From positions 1-32,411 of the forward strand of contig PWMS01000064.1 of NCBI GenBank assembly GCA_003558105.1: 32,411 bases of DNA, read 5' to 3'. The translations under genes were made by a program, and so were the position numbers. Under the pieces are notes generated by a model. The model was not told where the DNA came from. It was given only the letters and a program-made list of their open reading frames with translations, and did not search any database. Positions 1 through 7,748 of this stretch are shown one piece after another (position 1 is the first letter of the stretch; each line of letters begins with the position of its first letter). This DNA is from Mollicutes bacterium (GTDB lineage: Bacteria > Bacillota_I > Bacilli_A > Izemoplasmatales > Izemoplasmataceae).

Positions 1-852
1 ATCTTTAAACCCGAGTTCACGGGCGATGGTTTTGGCTTTTTTTAGTGTTTCAATTGGGGTTGGTTCATGGTTTTTATACTGGTGGGCCGGGAAAAACCGT
101 GATAAGTGTACAGGGGTTTTGGGATGGACAATGGCTATAAGATCTTTAAAGATGTGTCTTAAATTAGTGTCATCATCGTTGATTTCAGGTACAATGCAAA
201 TGGTAATTTCGATATGAACACCCGCGTTGTGTAAATATTCAATTGAATTTAGCACGGGTTGATAATCGCCTTGACAATATTGCTTGTAATCTTGGGCATT
301 GGCGGCTTTGATATCGATATTAATCGCATCCAAGTAAGGCTCGACTTTCTGCCAAGTCGCCTCTGTGGCAAAGCCATTGGATACCCAGACATTCTTAAGG
401 CCTTTTTGGCGCGCCCCTTTCATGATATCTAAAGCATATTCCAAGAAAACGGTCGGTTCAGTGTAGGTATAGGCAATGCTATCGCAATGATGTTCTAAAG
501 CTTTTTTCACATGATAAGCCGCATCCAAAGGATAGCCTTGAACCGGTGCATTGTTTTTAGGCGCCCATGCAATCGAGGCGTTTTGACACCATAAACAACG
601 CATGTTACACCCCATCGCTGCCAACGAATAGCTGAAGGTTTTAGGCATGAATCGGTGTAAAGGTTTTTTTTCAATCGGATCAACTTGCAAAGCAATGGTC
701 TGTCCATAATTTAAAGCATATAGCTTACCTTCAAGGTTTTGTCTAACTTGGCATAAGCCTCTTTGGCCTTCGTCAATCGTGCAAGCGTGCGGACAAACAC
801 GACAAAGGACACGATGGTTATCTAACTTCTTGTATAAGATCGCTTCTTTCAT
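1..852 (-). CDS. AmmeMemoRadiSam-type radical SAM enzyme (3' end cut by window edge)
   Basis: The frame is open from an ATG at 852 to the window edge, giving 284 residues without a stop. Translation shows a Cys-rich N-terminal segment, a GQRGLCQVRQN stretch, DPIEKKPLHRFMP, and then the radical SAM signature CNMRCLWCQN (C-x3-C-x2-C) that binds the 4Fe-4S cluster. Later come AYTYTEP and NIDIKA, as in pyruvate-formate-lyase-activase-like enzymes. This order is typical of the radical SAM member of the AmmeMemoRadiSam set, whose partners are AMMECR1 and Memo proteins and whose reaction is not established. The start is supported by a G-rich ribosome site (AGGGGGG) just upstream and a divergent promoter. 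Neither partner is visible here; they could lie left of the window. The family call is firm, the function unknown. Confidence 0.88.
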   Translation of the reverse strand, partial: MKEAILYKKLDNHRVLCRVCPHACTIDEGQRGLCQVRQNLEGKLYALNYGQTIALQVDPIEKKPLHRFMPKTFSYSLAAMGCNMRCLWCQNASIAWAPKNNAPVQGYPLDAAYHVKKALEHHCDSIAYTYTEPTVFLEYALDIMKGARQKGLKNVWVSNGFATEATWQKVEPYLDAINIDIKAANAQDYKQYCQGDYQPVLNSIEYLHNAGVHIEITICIVPEINDDDTNLRHIFKDLIAIVHPKTPVHLSRFFPAHQYKNHEPTPIETLKKAKTIARELGFKD

Positions 853-893
853 GAAACCCCCCCTAAGGACTTTCACTTCTACTATTCACCTTC

Positions 894-921
894 AGTATAA
901 TGAATTTTTAAATAATATCAA
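894..921 (-). promoter_or_regulatory. Promoter of the radical SAM gene
   Basis: On the minus strand TTGATA (921-916) and TATACT (899-894) are separated by 16 bases, about 40 bases before the ATG at 852. The -10 sits on the near-symmetric AGTATAAT, which also reads as TATAAT on the plus strand. Confidence 0.55.
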
Positions 922-970
922 TGAAGTTCTTATACCAATGAATATTGATTTGATATTTCAAGCGTCTTTT

Positions 971-999
971 TTGCATATATTTTGAATTGGAAATATAAT
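971..999 (+). promoter_or_regulatory. Promoter of the dioxygenase gene
   Basis: TTGCAT (971-976), a 17-base spacer and TATAAT (994-999) make a near-consensus sigma-A promoter. Transcription would start near 1006, right at the AAGGAG ribosome site (1006-1011), so the leader would be only about 15 bases. A second TATAAT at 896-901 with a weak -35 could give a longer transcript. Confidence 0.6.
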
Positions 1000-1020
1000 G
1001 TCTTCAAGGAGCTGATGATC

Positions 1021-2016
1021 ATGAAAAAGCTTAATGGTATCCATCATGTTACCGCGATTACTAGCCAAGCAGAAAAAATATATGATTTTTTTACGTATGT
1101 CCTTGGCATGCGGTTGGTGAAAAAAACAGTCAATCAAGATGATATTGATACCTATCACTTGTTTTTTGCGGATGATATGGGTTCACCAGGAACTGATATG
1201 ACTTTTTTTGATTTCAAAAACGCCGCTAAAGCCCAAAAAGGTAGTGATGAAATCGCTAGAACAGCGTTCCGGGTTCCAAGCGATGAAGCTTTAAATTATT
1301 GGCTTAAACGATTGGATCATTATCGGGTTAAACATACCGGAATTAAAACGTTGTTCGGACACAATATTATCTATTTTGAGGATTTTGATGCGCAAGCTTA
1401 TGCGCTGGTTTCTGATCAAAATAATAAAGGTATCAAACCGGGTATACCGTGGAAAAAAGGGCCGGTACCTGATGCGTTTGCGATTTATGGCCTAGGTCCC
1501 ATTTTCTTAAATATTCGTGATTTAAATAAAATATCGGATGTGTTGATCGATATTTTAGGCATGCGTCTTATACAAACAGAAAAACCTTATTATTTGTTTG
1601 AAATGGGTGAGGGGGGACATGGCGGTCGTGTGGTTGTTAAGCATACGCCCGATTTAAAAAGAGGCGTTCAAGGTGCTGGGGCAATCCATCACGTCGCCTT
1701 TAGAATCGACGATAAAAAAAGCTTAGATGCGTGGACCGATTACCTTGACAAACTCGGTGCGCCAAATTCAGGGTATGTTGATCGCTTTTATTTTAAATCG
1801 CTTTATACAAAACTTTATCCCCATATTCTTTTCGAGTTCGCAACCGAAGGTCCGGGCTTTATTGACGATCAAGAAAGCTATGATACCTTAGGTGAAACCT
1901 TGGCTTTACCACCAGCGTTTCGCGATCAAAAAACCTACATAAAAAGTGTCGTTAGAGCCATCGATACCAAACGTAGCGATAAAATCATAAAAAAAGAGTA
2001 TTTCAATCATGAGTGA
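1021..2016 (+). CDS. Ring-cleaving dioxygenase, VOC/glyoxalase superfamily (MhqO/MhqA-like)
   Basis: A 331-residue protein of two glyoxalase-type halves. The N-terminal half opens with GIHHVTAIT and continues LGMRLVKKTVNQDD and GSPGTDMTFFDF. The second half has IHHVAFRI and FEFATEGPGF. The paired histidines and Glu272 in FEFATEGPGF are the expected metal ligands. The family opens aromatic rings of hydroquinone or catechol type, and relatives in Bacillus (mhqA, mhqO) belong to quinone and electrophile defence; the exact substrate here is unknown. The ATG at 1021 is chosen over upstream ATGs at 982 and 1015 because AAGGAG (1006-1011) is 9 bases before it. It stands alone, divergent from the radical SAM gene and ending before a shared terminator. 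No MarR-type regulator, nitroreductase or hydrolase partner is adjacent. Confidence 0.9.
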   Translation: MKKLNGIHHVTAITSQAEKIYDFFTYVLGMRLVKKTVNQDDIDTYHLFFADDMGSPGTDMTFFDFKNAAKAQKGSDEIARTAFRVPSDEALNYWLKRLDHYRVKHTGIKTLFGHNIIYFEDFDAQAYALVSDQNNKGIKPGIPWKKGPVPDAFAIYGLGPIFLNIRDLNKISDVLIDILGMRLIQTEKPYYLFEMGEGGHGGRVVVKHTPDLKRGVQGAGAIHHVAFRIDDKKSLDAWTDYLDKLGAPNSGYVDRFYFKSLYTKLYPHILFEFATEGPGFIDDQESYDTLGETLALPPAFRDQKTYIKSVVRAIDTKRSDKIIKKEYFNHE

Positions 2017-2136
2017 TTTAAGACCATCAATCCCTATCATGAACAAACATTAAGAAGACGGCTTGATGTTTAAATAGCGAGTGAGAAACGTTATGACAAG
2101 CCCTGCTTAAAAAAGTAGGAAAATCATATAAGCATT

Positions 2137-2168
2137 AAAAAACCGAGGTTTTCAGACCTCGGTTTTTT
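2137..2168. terminator. Bidirectional terminator between dioxygenase and flavodoxin genes
   Basis: Stem CCGAGGT (2143-2149) / ACCTCGG (2156-2162), 6-base loop, flanked by six A on the left and six T on the right, so it works on both strands. The minus-strand gene ends inside it: its stop (2154-2152) is in the loop and its last codons form the 5' arm. Confidence 0.9.
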
Positions 2169-2661
2169 CGTTTTGTAATATGTTGCTAGCGAAGTTTTTT
2201 ATCATGTCGATATTGATTTTTTCTTCGAGTTCACGCTCTTTTGAAAACTCTTCTTTGATTTTATTGACGATAAAGCGCGAAAGTAAAGATTGATTTTCAG
2301 CCCTAAATTCGCCGCCTAAATGTTTGATGAGGCGCGCATGCAAAAGTAAGGCTTGCGGGTAAGACATCGAAAGATATTTATCTAAATCGATATGGGTATC
2401 GACGCCAACAACGTACAGAAAAACATTTTTTTGAAGTAAGATATCCATGTGTTTAATAACAAATTTCCGCATCGGTTTGCGAATATAACCCATATAGATG
2501 GGGGCACCTAAAACGATAGTATCGCATGAAAAAAAGACATCGTCGTCCAAATCTTTTAAACTCATGATGGTGGCCTCGGTGGTAAGATTTTTGTTAATTT
2601 GATAGGCAATATCTTTTGTTACACCACTTTTAGTGGTATATAAAATTAATGTTTTTGACAT
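2152..2661 (-). CDS. Flavodoxin-domain protein
   Basis: 169 residues. The N-terminus is a beta strand followed by an FMN phosphate-binding loop (TLILYTTKSGVT, residues 4-15), then DTIVLGAPIYMG and a C-terminal helical part. The length and the VLGAPIYMG segment suit the HemG-like or flavodoxin_5 group, which bind FMN and donate or accept electrons in the cytosol. The tail is more charged than in a typical flavodoxin. The partner enzyme cannot be told. The start is one base after the stop of the upstream gene (TAA-T-ATG) and there is no clear ribosome site, so translation is probably coupled to that gene. The stop codon lies in the terminator loop. A true protoporphyrinogen oxidase role is unlikely to be decidable from sequence alone. 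Confidence 0.82.
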   Translation of the reverse strand: MSKTLILYTTKSGVTKDIAYQINKNLTTEATIMSLKDLDDDVFFSCDTIVLGAPIYMGYIRKPMRKFVIKHMDILLQKNVFLYVVGVDTHIDLDKYLSMSYPQALLLHARLIKHLGGEFRAENQSLLSRFIVNKIKEEFSKERELEEKINIDMIKNFASNILQNEKTEV

Positions 2662-2662
2662 A

Positions 2663-2905
2663 TTAAAAACGACGAAGGTTGATATATTTAATCAATTCGC
2701 TAGCTAAAAAGGCAGCGACCAGCCATACAAAGAAAATAGAGAAAATATGGACAAACGTCGCAAAAAATAAAGCGGTGGCGCTTGTTAGCATTGCTATAAA
2801 GACTAGGACGGCTACCGTTTGGTGTTCATCGTCGTTGCCTTGAGCGGTAAGGTATCCTGCATAGATACCAAATAAAATATGTAAAATATAAATTGCTAGT
2901 AACAT
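2663..2905 (-). CDS. Small three-segment membrane protein, unknown function
   Basis: 80 residues. Hydrophobic segments at about 1-19, 31-50 and 52-72 are separated by a short acidic loop (GNDDEHQT), and the tail ends YINLRRF. No family is recognised. It is a real gene: AAGGAGGG lies a few bases before the ATG, a TATAAT (2942-2937) is upstream, and its stop is one base from the flavodoxin start, making a two-gene operon. The pairing suggests a membrane partner for the flavodoxin, but that is inference from position only. Confidence 0.7.
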   Translation of the reverse strand: MLLAIYILHILFGIYAGYLTAQGNDDEHQTVAVLVFIAMLTSATALFFATFVHIFSIFFVWLVAAFLASELIKYINLRRF

Positions 2906-2936
2906 AAAGCCCTCCTTAAAAGCATTATCGTGTTAA

Positions 2937-2942
2937 TTATAC
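2937..2942 (-). promoter_or_regulatory. -10 element for the small membrane protein/flavodoxin pair
   Basis: TATAAT on the minus strand, about 32 bases before the ATG at 2905. No convincing -35 is seen (TGTTTT at 18 bases is the best candidate). Confidence 0.4.
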
Positions 2943-2990
2943 ACCATTTTAATATGATTAAAAACACTTTGGCTAGAAAAACTTAGAATA

Positions 2991-3017
2991 ATGCACTTGG
3001 GTGGATGTCAAGTGCAT
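2991..3017. terminator. Inverted repeat downstream of exoA, possible terminator
   Basis: A perfect 9-bp inverted repeat, ATGCACTTG (2991-2999) and CAAGTGCAT (3009-3017), with a 9-base loop. It lies downstream of exoA on the minus strand. It lacks an adjacent U run (the minus strand continues TATTCTAAGTTTTTC), so it may be a weak terminator or a protein-binding palindrome. Confidence 0.4.
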
Positions 3018-3078
3018 TTATGTAACCTTATATGGTTGATAAGAAACGATGCTGATACTTTCATATCAACACCTTATT

Positions 3079-3831
3079 TTAAAGTTTTATTTTTAAAGCA
3101 ACAGGGCAGTGATCACTGCCATAGATATCGTTTAAGATCTCAATATCGATAACCTTATGCATCCACCGCTCTGAAATTAAAAAGTAATCGATACGCCATC
3201 CGGCGTTGCGGTTGCGGGCATTGAAACGGTAGGTCCACCAAGAATATTTTACGGTATCTGGATAACGGGTTCTAAAAATATCGATGAATCCCTCTTTTAG
3301 AAGTTTACTGAAGGACGATCTTTCTTCATCGCTAAAACCAGCATTTTTACGGTTGCTCGCAGGATTCTTAAGATCGATTTCTTCATGGGCAACATTTAAA
3401 TCCCCACTATAAACGACGGGTTTGTTTTTATCGAGTTTTTTTAAATACGCGCGCATATCTTCTTCGAATTGTAAACGGTATTCTAGTCGCTTAAGCTCTT
3501 CTTGGGCATTGGGAACATAAGCCGTCACAAAATAGTAGTCGTCAAATTCTAGGGTAATGATGCGACCTTCATCATTATAATATTTATCATCGATGCCATA
3601 AGAGACATGTTTGGGTTTAATTTTGGTATAAACCAACGTGCCACTGTAGCCTTTTTTATCCGCATCGTTCCAGTATTCATGATAGCCTTCAAAGGCAAAA
3701 TCTTTTTGGTTTTCTTGCATCTTTGTTTCTTGAATCGCAAATATATCGGCATCGATACGATAGAAGAATGCGTCAAAACCTTTTTTTCGTGCCGCTCTTA
3801 ATCCATTAACGTTCCATGTCACAAACTTCAT
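3079..3831 (-). CDS. exoA: Exodeoxyribonuclease III / AP endonuclease
   Basis: 250 residues, the usual size. It cuts DNA 5' to abasic sites and trims 3' ends in base excision repair. Catalytic motifs of the EEP nuclease fold are all present: WNVNGLR (residues 6-12), QETK with Glu35, YVPN (105-108), GDLN with Asp144 and Asn146, AGWRIDY (210-216) and SDH with Asp240 and His241. The start is the family's normal MKFVTWNVNG, preceded by AAAGGA. It lies 15 bases after the coiled-coil membrane gene on the same strand and is probably co-transcribed with it. Confidence 0.96.
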   Translation of the reverse strand: MKFVTWNVNGLRAARKKGFDAFFYRIDADIFAIQETKMQENQKDFAFEGYHEYWNDADKKGYSGTLVYTKIKPKHVSYGIDDKYYNDEGRIITLEFDDYYFVTAYVPNAQEELKRLEYRLQFEEDMRAYLKKLDKNKPVVYSGDLNVAHEEIDLKNPASNRKNAGFSDEERSSFSKLLKEGFIDIFRTRYPDTVKYSWWTYRFNARNRNAGWRIDYFLISERWMHKVIDIEILNDIYGSDHCPVALKIKL

Positions 3832-3846
3832 AAAACAATCCTTTCA

Positions 3847-4878
3847 TCAGTCGCCTATGTTTTCACTTTTTTCTTGGGATTTGTTGATTTTCGCCACAGT
3901 CTTATCTTCTTTTTTCACTTTTTTATTAGCCTTTTTTTCAGCTTTGATTTCTTTTTTGGTTTTCCGACGTTTTTGTTTTGTCTTTTGTACCTTGTTTAAA
4001 AACTCGTCGGTTTCACTCGGCAATGATTCTGTATCGGCCGATTTTTGCATGGCCAATTCTTGTAAGTTAGAGAGGCTTGATTTTAGCCCTTTTGTTTCAT
4101 GAATATTGATCTTCAAGGTTTTAAGGATATCGTCAAAGAATTGATCTTCGCGTTGTTCTTTAACCAAAAGATTGATCGCTTCTTGGGTTGTCTTCGCGCG
4201 TATGTCTTCAAAATAGGTGATGATTTTATCGATATGCTTAATGTATTTTGTCGGCACTTGTGCATTGTTTTCAATGGTTTTTTCGGTATGGTTTAATTCG
4301 CTATTAACCTTGGATAATTCATCTTCCAAATCGTCAATTTCCGCATCGATAATACGGCGATAATCGGCGATTAGATCTTTGGTTTCTTCGTAGGCATCGC
4401 CTAAAGCTTTCCGGTGTTTACGATTGTAACGATAATCACGGCGGTTATATTGCGCTGCGATAAAATAATGGTTAAATCGGATAAAGGTCTTAAAGACAAC
4501 CACCAAGATAATAAGATAGACAGCCGCTAGGACAATTTGAAAAACAACATTATCTAAGATGGTTTGATAAGCAAAGATTTCAAAGAGATCTAAGAGATAG
4601 ATCAGTATAAGCGGCAGGGCTAAAAGGGCACCATATATAAGCATATTACTAAGCCACTGCACAAGATGATGGAAAACATTGCGATGGGCTAATATTTCTT
4701 CTTTTTCTTCAACCAACTGGCCATAAGGAAACGATTTGTGGCGGTCGCTGAGTTTAATCGCGCGCTTTTTTTCGATTTTTTCCTCTAGTTCTTCTTTTTG
4801 CGCACGTAGTTCGTTCGCTTTTTTTATCGATTCGCTAAGATTCGTGATGGCTTTGTATTCACTGTTCTTACTTAACAT
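3847..4878 (-). CDS. Coiled-coil membrane protein with Lys-rich tail, unknown function
   Basis: 343 residues, family not recognised. In order: a charged coiled coil (about residues 17-40), two adjacent membrane segments (about 77-97 and 109-130), a second long helical/coiled region (about 163-205), more helix to about 275, and a strongly basic tail (about 300-330) with KQKRRKTKKEIKAEKKANKK. The low-complexity basic tail could bind nucleic acid, anionic lipid or an acidic protein, but this is inference. The start has AGGAGGG upstream and an extended -10 promoter. It leads a two-gene unit with exoA. Confidence 0.72.
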   Translation of the reverse strand: MLSKNSEYKAITNLSESIKKANELRAQKEELEEKIEKKRAIKLSDRHKSFPYGQLVEEKEEILAHRNVFHHLVQWLSNMLIYGALLALPLILIYLLDLFEIFAYQTILDNVVFQIVLAAVYLIILVVVFKTFIRFNHYFIAAQYNRRDYRYNRKHRKALGDAYEETKDLIADYRRIIDAEIDDLEDELSKVNSELNHTEKTIENNAQVPTKYIKHIDKIITYFEDIRAKTTQEAINLLVKEQREDQFFDDILKTLKINIHETKGLKSSLSNLQELAMQKSADTESLPSETDEFLNKVQKTKQKRRKTKKEIKAEKKANKKVKKEDKTVAKINKSQEKSENIGD

Positions 4879-4908
4879 TGCTTCCCTCCTAAATTCCTAC
4901 TTATCTTC

Positions 4909-4917
4909 ATTATAGCA
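4909..4917 (-). promoter_or_regulatory. Extended -10 promoter of the coiled-coil gene/exoA unit
   Basis: TGC-TATAAT on the minus strand (4917-4909), about 31 bases before the ATG at 4878. The -35 position (TTAAAA at 17 bases) is degenerate. Confidence 0.55.
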
Positions 4918-4955
4918 TGAAAAAGAACGTGTTTTAAAAACTTTTGATTGTGGCT

Positions 4956-4983
4956 TTGCATACGGGAGAGGATTTGTTATAAT
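4956..4983 (+). promoter_or_regulatory. Promoter of the MFS transporter gene
   Basis: TTGCAT (4956-4961), 16-base spacer, then TGT-TATAAT (-10 at 4978-4983) with an extended -10. The leader would be about 21 bases. Confidence 0.65.
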
Positions 4984-5010
4984 GGTGAAGAGTTTTGAGG
5001 AGTGAACCCT

Positions 5011-6285
5011 GTGAAAAGTTTAGCGAGAAGAATAAATAAATACATATACTACGGATGGGTCATTGTTTTTATCAGTGCCGTTGGCCTGTTTTTTTCTGCA
5101 CCTGGACAAACCTATTCTATCAGTGTATTTAAAAATATTTATCAAGAAGAATTCAACGTTTCTAGCTCAATGATGTCGTTGGGCTACACCCTTGCCACGA
5201 TTTTAAGTGGGTCGTTATTGGTGATTATCGGAAGATTTGTTGATAATTATGGTCAAAGACTCATGATGATGATTGTCGGTATATTGTTAGCTTTGACGAC
5301 GTTTTATCATTCTTTTGTCATCAATGTGGCGATGATTTTTTCAGGATTTTTCTTTTTGCGTTTTTTCGGACAAGGCTCGATGACGTTGATTCCCCATTCA
5401 CTCGTCCCGCAATGGTTTGAGAAAAAACGCGCTTTAGCGCTTAGTTTGGAAACGTTTGGCGCATTAATCGCGACCATGACGGTCCCAGCGTTTAACTATT
5501 GGCTTATCACACAAGTGGGTTGGCAAAACGCTTGGCGGGTTTGGGGTGTTGTGCTTTTGGTTGTTTTTGTGCCTATGACCTATATCTTAGTTGTCAATAA
5601 ACCAAGCGATATTGGTTTAACCATCGACAACGGAAAAATCAAGAACGATGAAGACGCTAAAAAAGATGCCCAGAAATTAGAGGATGAAAGTTTTACCCTC
5701 AAGGGGGCACTTCAAACAAAAGAATTTTGGATGATAGGCTTAATGGGCACGGTGGTTCCCTTGTTTTCTACAGGCGTAACCTTCCACTTTTTTGATATGA
5801 TGGCGCTTAGAAACGTTAGTAATGCCCACGCATCATTTATTATTGGTCTCATAGCTTTTCCAGCATTCTTCATGCCGTTTGTAGCGCGACTCTTAATTGA
5901 TAGATATCCTATGAAATATATTTTCTTTGGCGCTTTGATTATGATATTCTTAGCGATGATATGGCTAGCATTTTTCGTCAACGGGGTGATTAGTGCGGTT
6001 GGGTTTATTCTCTTTTATGGGGTTGCTGTGGCGGTAAAAATGGTGACTTTGAATACCATATGGCCCACTTATTTCGGTCGTAAATATCTAGGTTCTATTC
6101 GGGGCGCTACGACGGTATTTATGGTTTTATCCACCGCCCTTGGTCCTTTGCCCCTTGGCATTGCTTATGATTTAACCGGCTCATTTAACATTGCCATCTA
6201 CATCATGATGGGCCATGCCCTAATAGCGATGCTTTTCGCTTTATCGATCCGTCGGCCTCATAAAGTTCAAACCGAATTAGAATAA
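5011..6285 (+). CDS. MFS transporter (OFA/monocarboxylate-like)
   Basis: 424 residues with about twelve membrane segments. The N-terminal part, GWVIVFISAVGLFFSAPGQT, and the loop 2-3 motif GRFVDNYGQR (residues 74-83) match the major facilitator superfamily. The overall look resembles the oxalate:formate antiporter/monocarboxylate group; the substrate is unknown. The start is the GTG at 5011: GAGGAG (4997-5002) lies 8 bases before it, while the GTG at 5002 overlaps that site. A central hydrophilic loop rich in Lys, Asp and Glu (about residues 207-230) separates the two six-helix halves. It is transcribed alone and convergent with the aldehyde dehydrogenase. Confidence 0.88.
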   Translation: MKSLARRINKYIYYGWVIVFISAVGLFFSAPGQTYSISVFKNIYQEEFNVSSSMMSLGYTLATILSGSLLVIIGRFVDNYGQRLMMMIVGILLALTTFYHSFVINVAMIFSGFFFLRFFGQGSMTLIPHSLVPQWFEKKRALALSLETFGALIATMTVPAFNYWLITQVGWQNAWRVWGVVLLVVFVPMTYILVVNKPSDIGLTIDNGKIKNDEDAKKDAQKLEDESFTLKGALQTKEFWMIGLMGTVVPLFSTGVTFHFFDMMALRNVSNAHASFIIGLIAFPAFFMPFVARLLIDRYPMKYIFFGALIMIFLAMIWLAFFVNGVISAVGFILFYGVAVAVKMVTLNTIWPTYFGRKYLGSIRGATTVFMVLSTALGPLPLGIAYDLTGSFNIAIYIMMGHALIAMLFALSIRRPHKVQTELE

Positions 6286-6327
6286 AAGCCTTCTGAGATA
6301 TAATCTTTATCTCAAAAGGCTTTTTTT
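6286..6327. terminator. Terminator between MFS and aldehyde dehydrogenase genes
   Basis: A 15-bp stem with one mismatch (6286-6300 with 6308-6322), 7-base loop, then a run of T to 6327. The 5' arm begins at the base after the MFS stop codon. The reverse strand also ends in a T-rich run, so it can serve the convergent gene. Confidence 0.9.
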
Positions 6328-6329
6328 AT

Positions 6330-7682
6330 TCATTTTAATAATTTCTTGATGAATTTTTCTTGATTTTGATACGGTGGGTAAGCGGGGTTGAAATCAAATA
6401 AGGTCGTCTTTTTTATGTATGATTTATAATGGGAAAATGTATCGAATGAGGTTTTCCCGTGGTAAGCACCAAGGCCGCTTTTACCAACCCCTCCAAACGG
6501 CAGATAAGGACTGGCCACCTGCATGATAGTATCGTTGATGGCTCCATTACCAAAGGAGAGTTCATTAAGTATCCGCGCTTTAGTGACTTTATTTTCGCTA
6601 AATACATAAGTCGCTAAAGGTTTATCTTTTTTTTGCAAGGTATCGATGACTTCATCGATATTTGAGAACGTTATAATCGGTAAGAGTGGTCCAAAGATTT
6701 CTGCTTGCATAATCGCATCGTCCCACGAAATATCACTTAATACGGTTGGACTTATATGTTTTTTTTCAGCTTGGGTTTTACCGCCATAGACAATTTTTTC
6801 TTTATCGATTAAACCGATGAGGCGATCAAAGTGTTTTTGATTAACGATGGATGCCAATTGCTGCTTATCGTTTTCATACATCGATTTAAACGCCTTAATC
6901 AAATATTCTTCAAAGGTGTCTTTAACGCTACTCTCGACATATACATAATCGGGGGCAACACAGGTTTGTCCCGCATTTAACATTTTGCCAAAGGCGATTC
7001 GTTTCGCCGCGATTTCAAGTTTGGCCGTCCCATCCACAATAGCGGGAGACTTTCCGCCTAACTCTAGCGTCACGGGAATAAGACGTTTCGCGGCGGCTTC
7101 ATAGACAATGCCGCCCACCCGAGTTGAACCGGTAAAAAAGATGTGATCAAACGGTAAGTTCAATAGTTTCTCGGTGGTCTTTTTACCACCACATAGGACT
7201 TTGACCACCGCTGGATCAAAGTTTTGTTGGAACATTTTCTCAATGACTTTCTCGGTGTGTGTGGTGAATTCAGATGGTTTTAAAATCACGGTATTCCCAG
7301 CTGCGAGGGCGCCAATCAGTGGTTCGATAACTAGGTGAAACGGGTAGTTATAAGGCCCGATAATCAAGACGGTCCCTTTGGGTTCCTGATAAAGGTAACT
7401 TTTAGAAAATAGATTAAAAAATGGTGTTTTGACTTTTTGCGGTTGCATCCACCGCTTTAAGTTTTTCAAAGCATGATTAAGTGAGTAAAGCACGACCCCA
7501 ATTTCGGTGCTGTAGGATTCGGTGGGGTGTTTGTTCAAGTCTTTACGTAAGGCAACTTTGATTTCTTCTTCGTGTTGTTCAATCGTTGTTTTCAAGGTTA
7601 ATAACAGTTGTTTTCGAAAAGCATAACTTTTGGTTTCATGGCGCAAGAAAAAAGTTCTTTGTTGCTCAAAATACTCATTCAT
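6330..7682 (-). CDS. Aldehyde dehydrogenase, ALDH3-like
   Basis: 450 residues, short for the superfamily and typical of the ALDH3/fatty-aldehyde type. It oxidises an aldehyde to the acid with NAD(P). Visible are the cofactor motif FTGSTRVGG (183-191), the general base Glu207 in LELGGK, the catalytic Cys241 in GQTC, the active-site Asn112 in PYNYPF, and IFGPLLPI and PFGGVGKSG further on. The C-terminus extends past the catalytic core (FIKKLLK). Upstream are GGGAGGGG and an extended -10 promoter. Long-chain or lipid-derived aldehyde is the likely substrate class by family; the exact one is unknown. Confidence 0.94.
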   Translation of the reverse strand: MNEYFEQQRTFFLRHETKSYAFRKQLLLTLKTTIEQHEEEIKVALRKDLNKHPTESYSTEIGVVLYSLNHALKNLKRWMQPQKVKTPFFNLFSKSYLYQEPKGTVLIIGPYNYPFHLVIEPLIGALAAGNTVILKPSEFTTHTEKVIEKMFQQNFDPAVVKVLCGGKKTTEKLLNLPFDHIFFTGSTRVGGIVYEAAAKRLIPVTLELGGKSPAIVDGTAKLEIAAKRIAFGKMLNAGQTCVAPDYVYVESSVKDTFEEYLIKAFKSMYENDKQQLASIVNQKHFDRLIGLIDKEKIVYGGKTQAEKKHISPTVLSDISWDDAIMQAEIFGPLLPIITFSNIDEVIDTLQKKDKPLATYVFSENKVTKARILNELSFGNGAINDTIMQVASPYLPFGGVGKSGLGAYHGKTSFDTFSHYKSYIKKTTLFDFNPAYPPYQNQEKFIKKLLK

Positions 7683-7706
7683 TGTGGTTCCCCTCCCTAT
7701 AGCTTT

Positions 7707-7715
7707 ATTCTAACA
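7707..7715 (-). promoter_or_regulatory. Extended -10 promoter of the aldehyde dehydrogenase gene
   Basis: TGT-TAGAAT on the minus strand (7715-7707), about 25 bases before the ATG. Its -35 position falls within the terminator of the upstream lipoprotein gene and is degenerate. Confidence 0.5.
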
Positions 7716-7745
7716 TAAAAAAGCGCAGAATTAATCTGCGCTTTT
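7713..7745 (-). terminator. Terminator of the lipoprotein gene
   Basis: An 11-bp perfect stem (7719-7729 with 7735-7745) with a 5-base loop, followed on the minus strand by a run of T. It starts 3 bases after the lipoprotein stop codon. Confidence 0.92.
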
Positions 7746-7748
7746 GAA

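Noticed and set aside
2009-2053. A 14-codon frame (MSDLRPSIPIMNKH) overlapping the dioxygenase stop as ATGA
   Set aside because: Too short, no ribosome site of its own and no recognisable family. It could be the remnant of a lost downstream gene but this cannot be shown.
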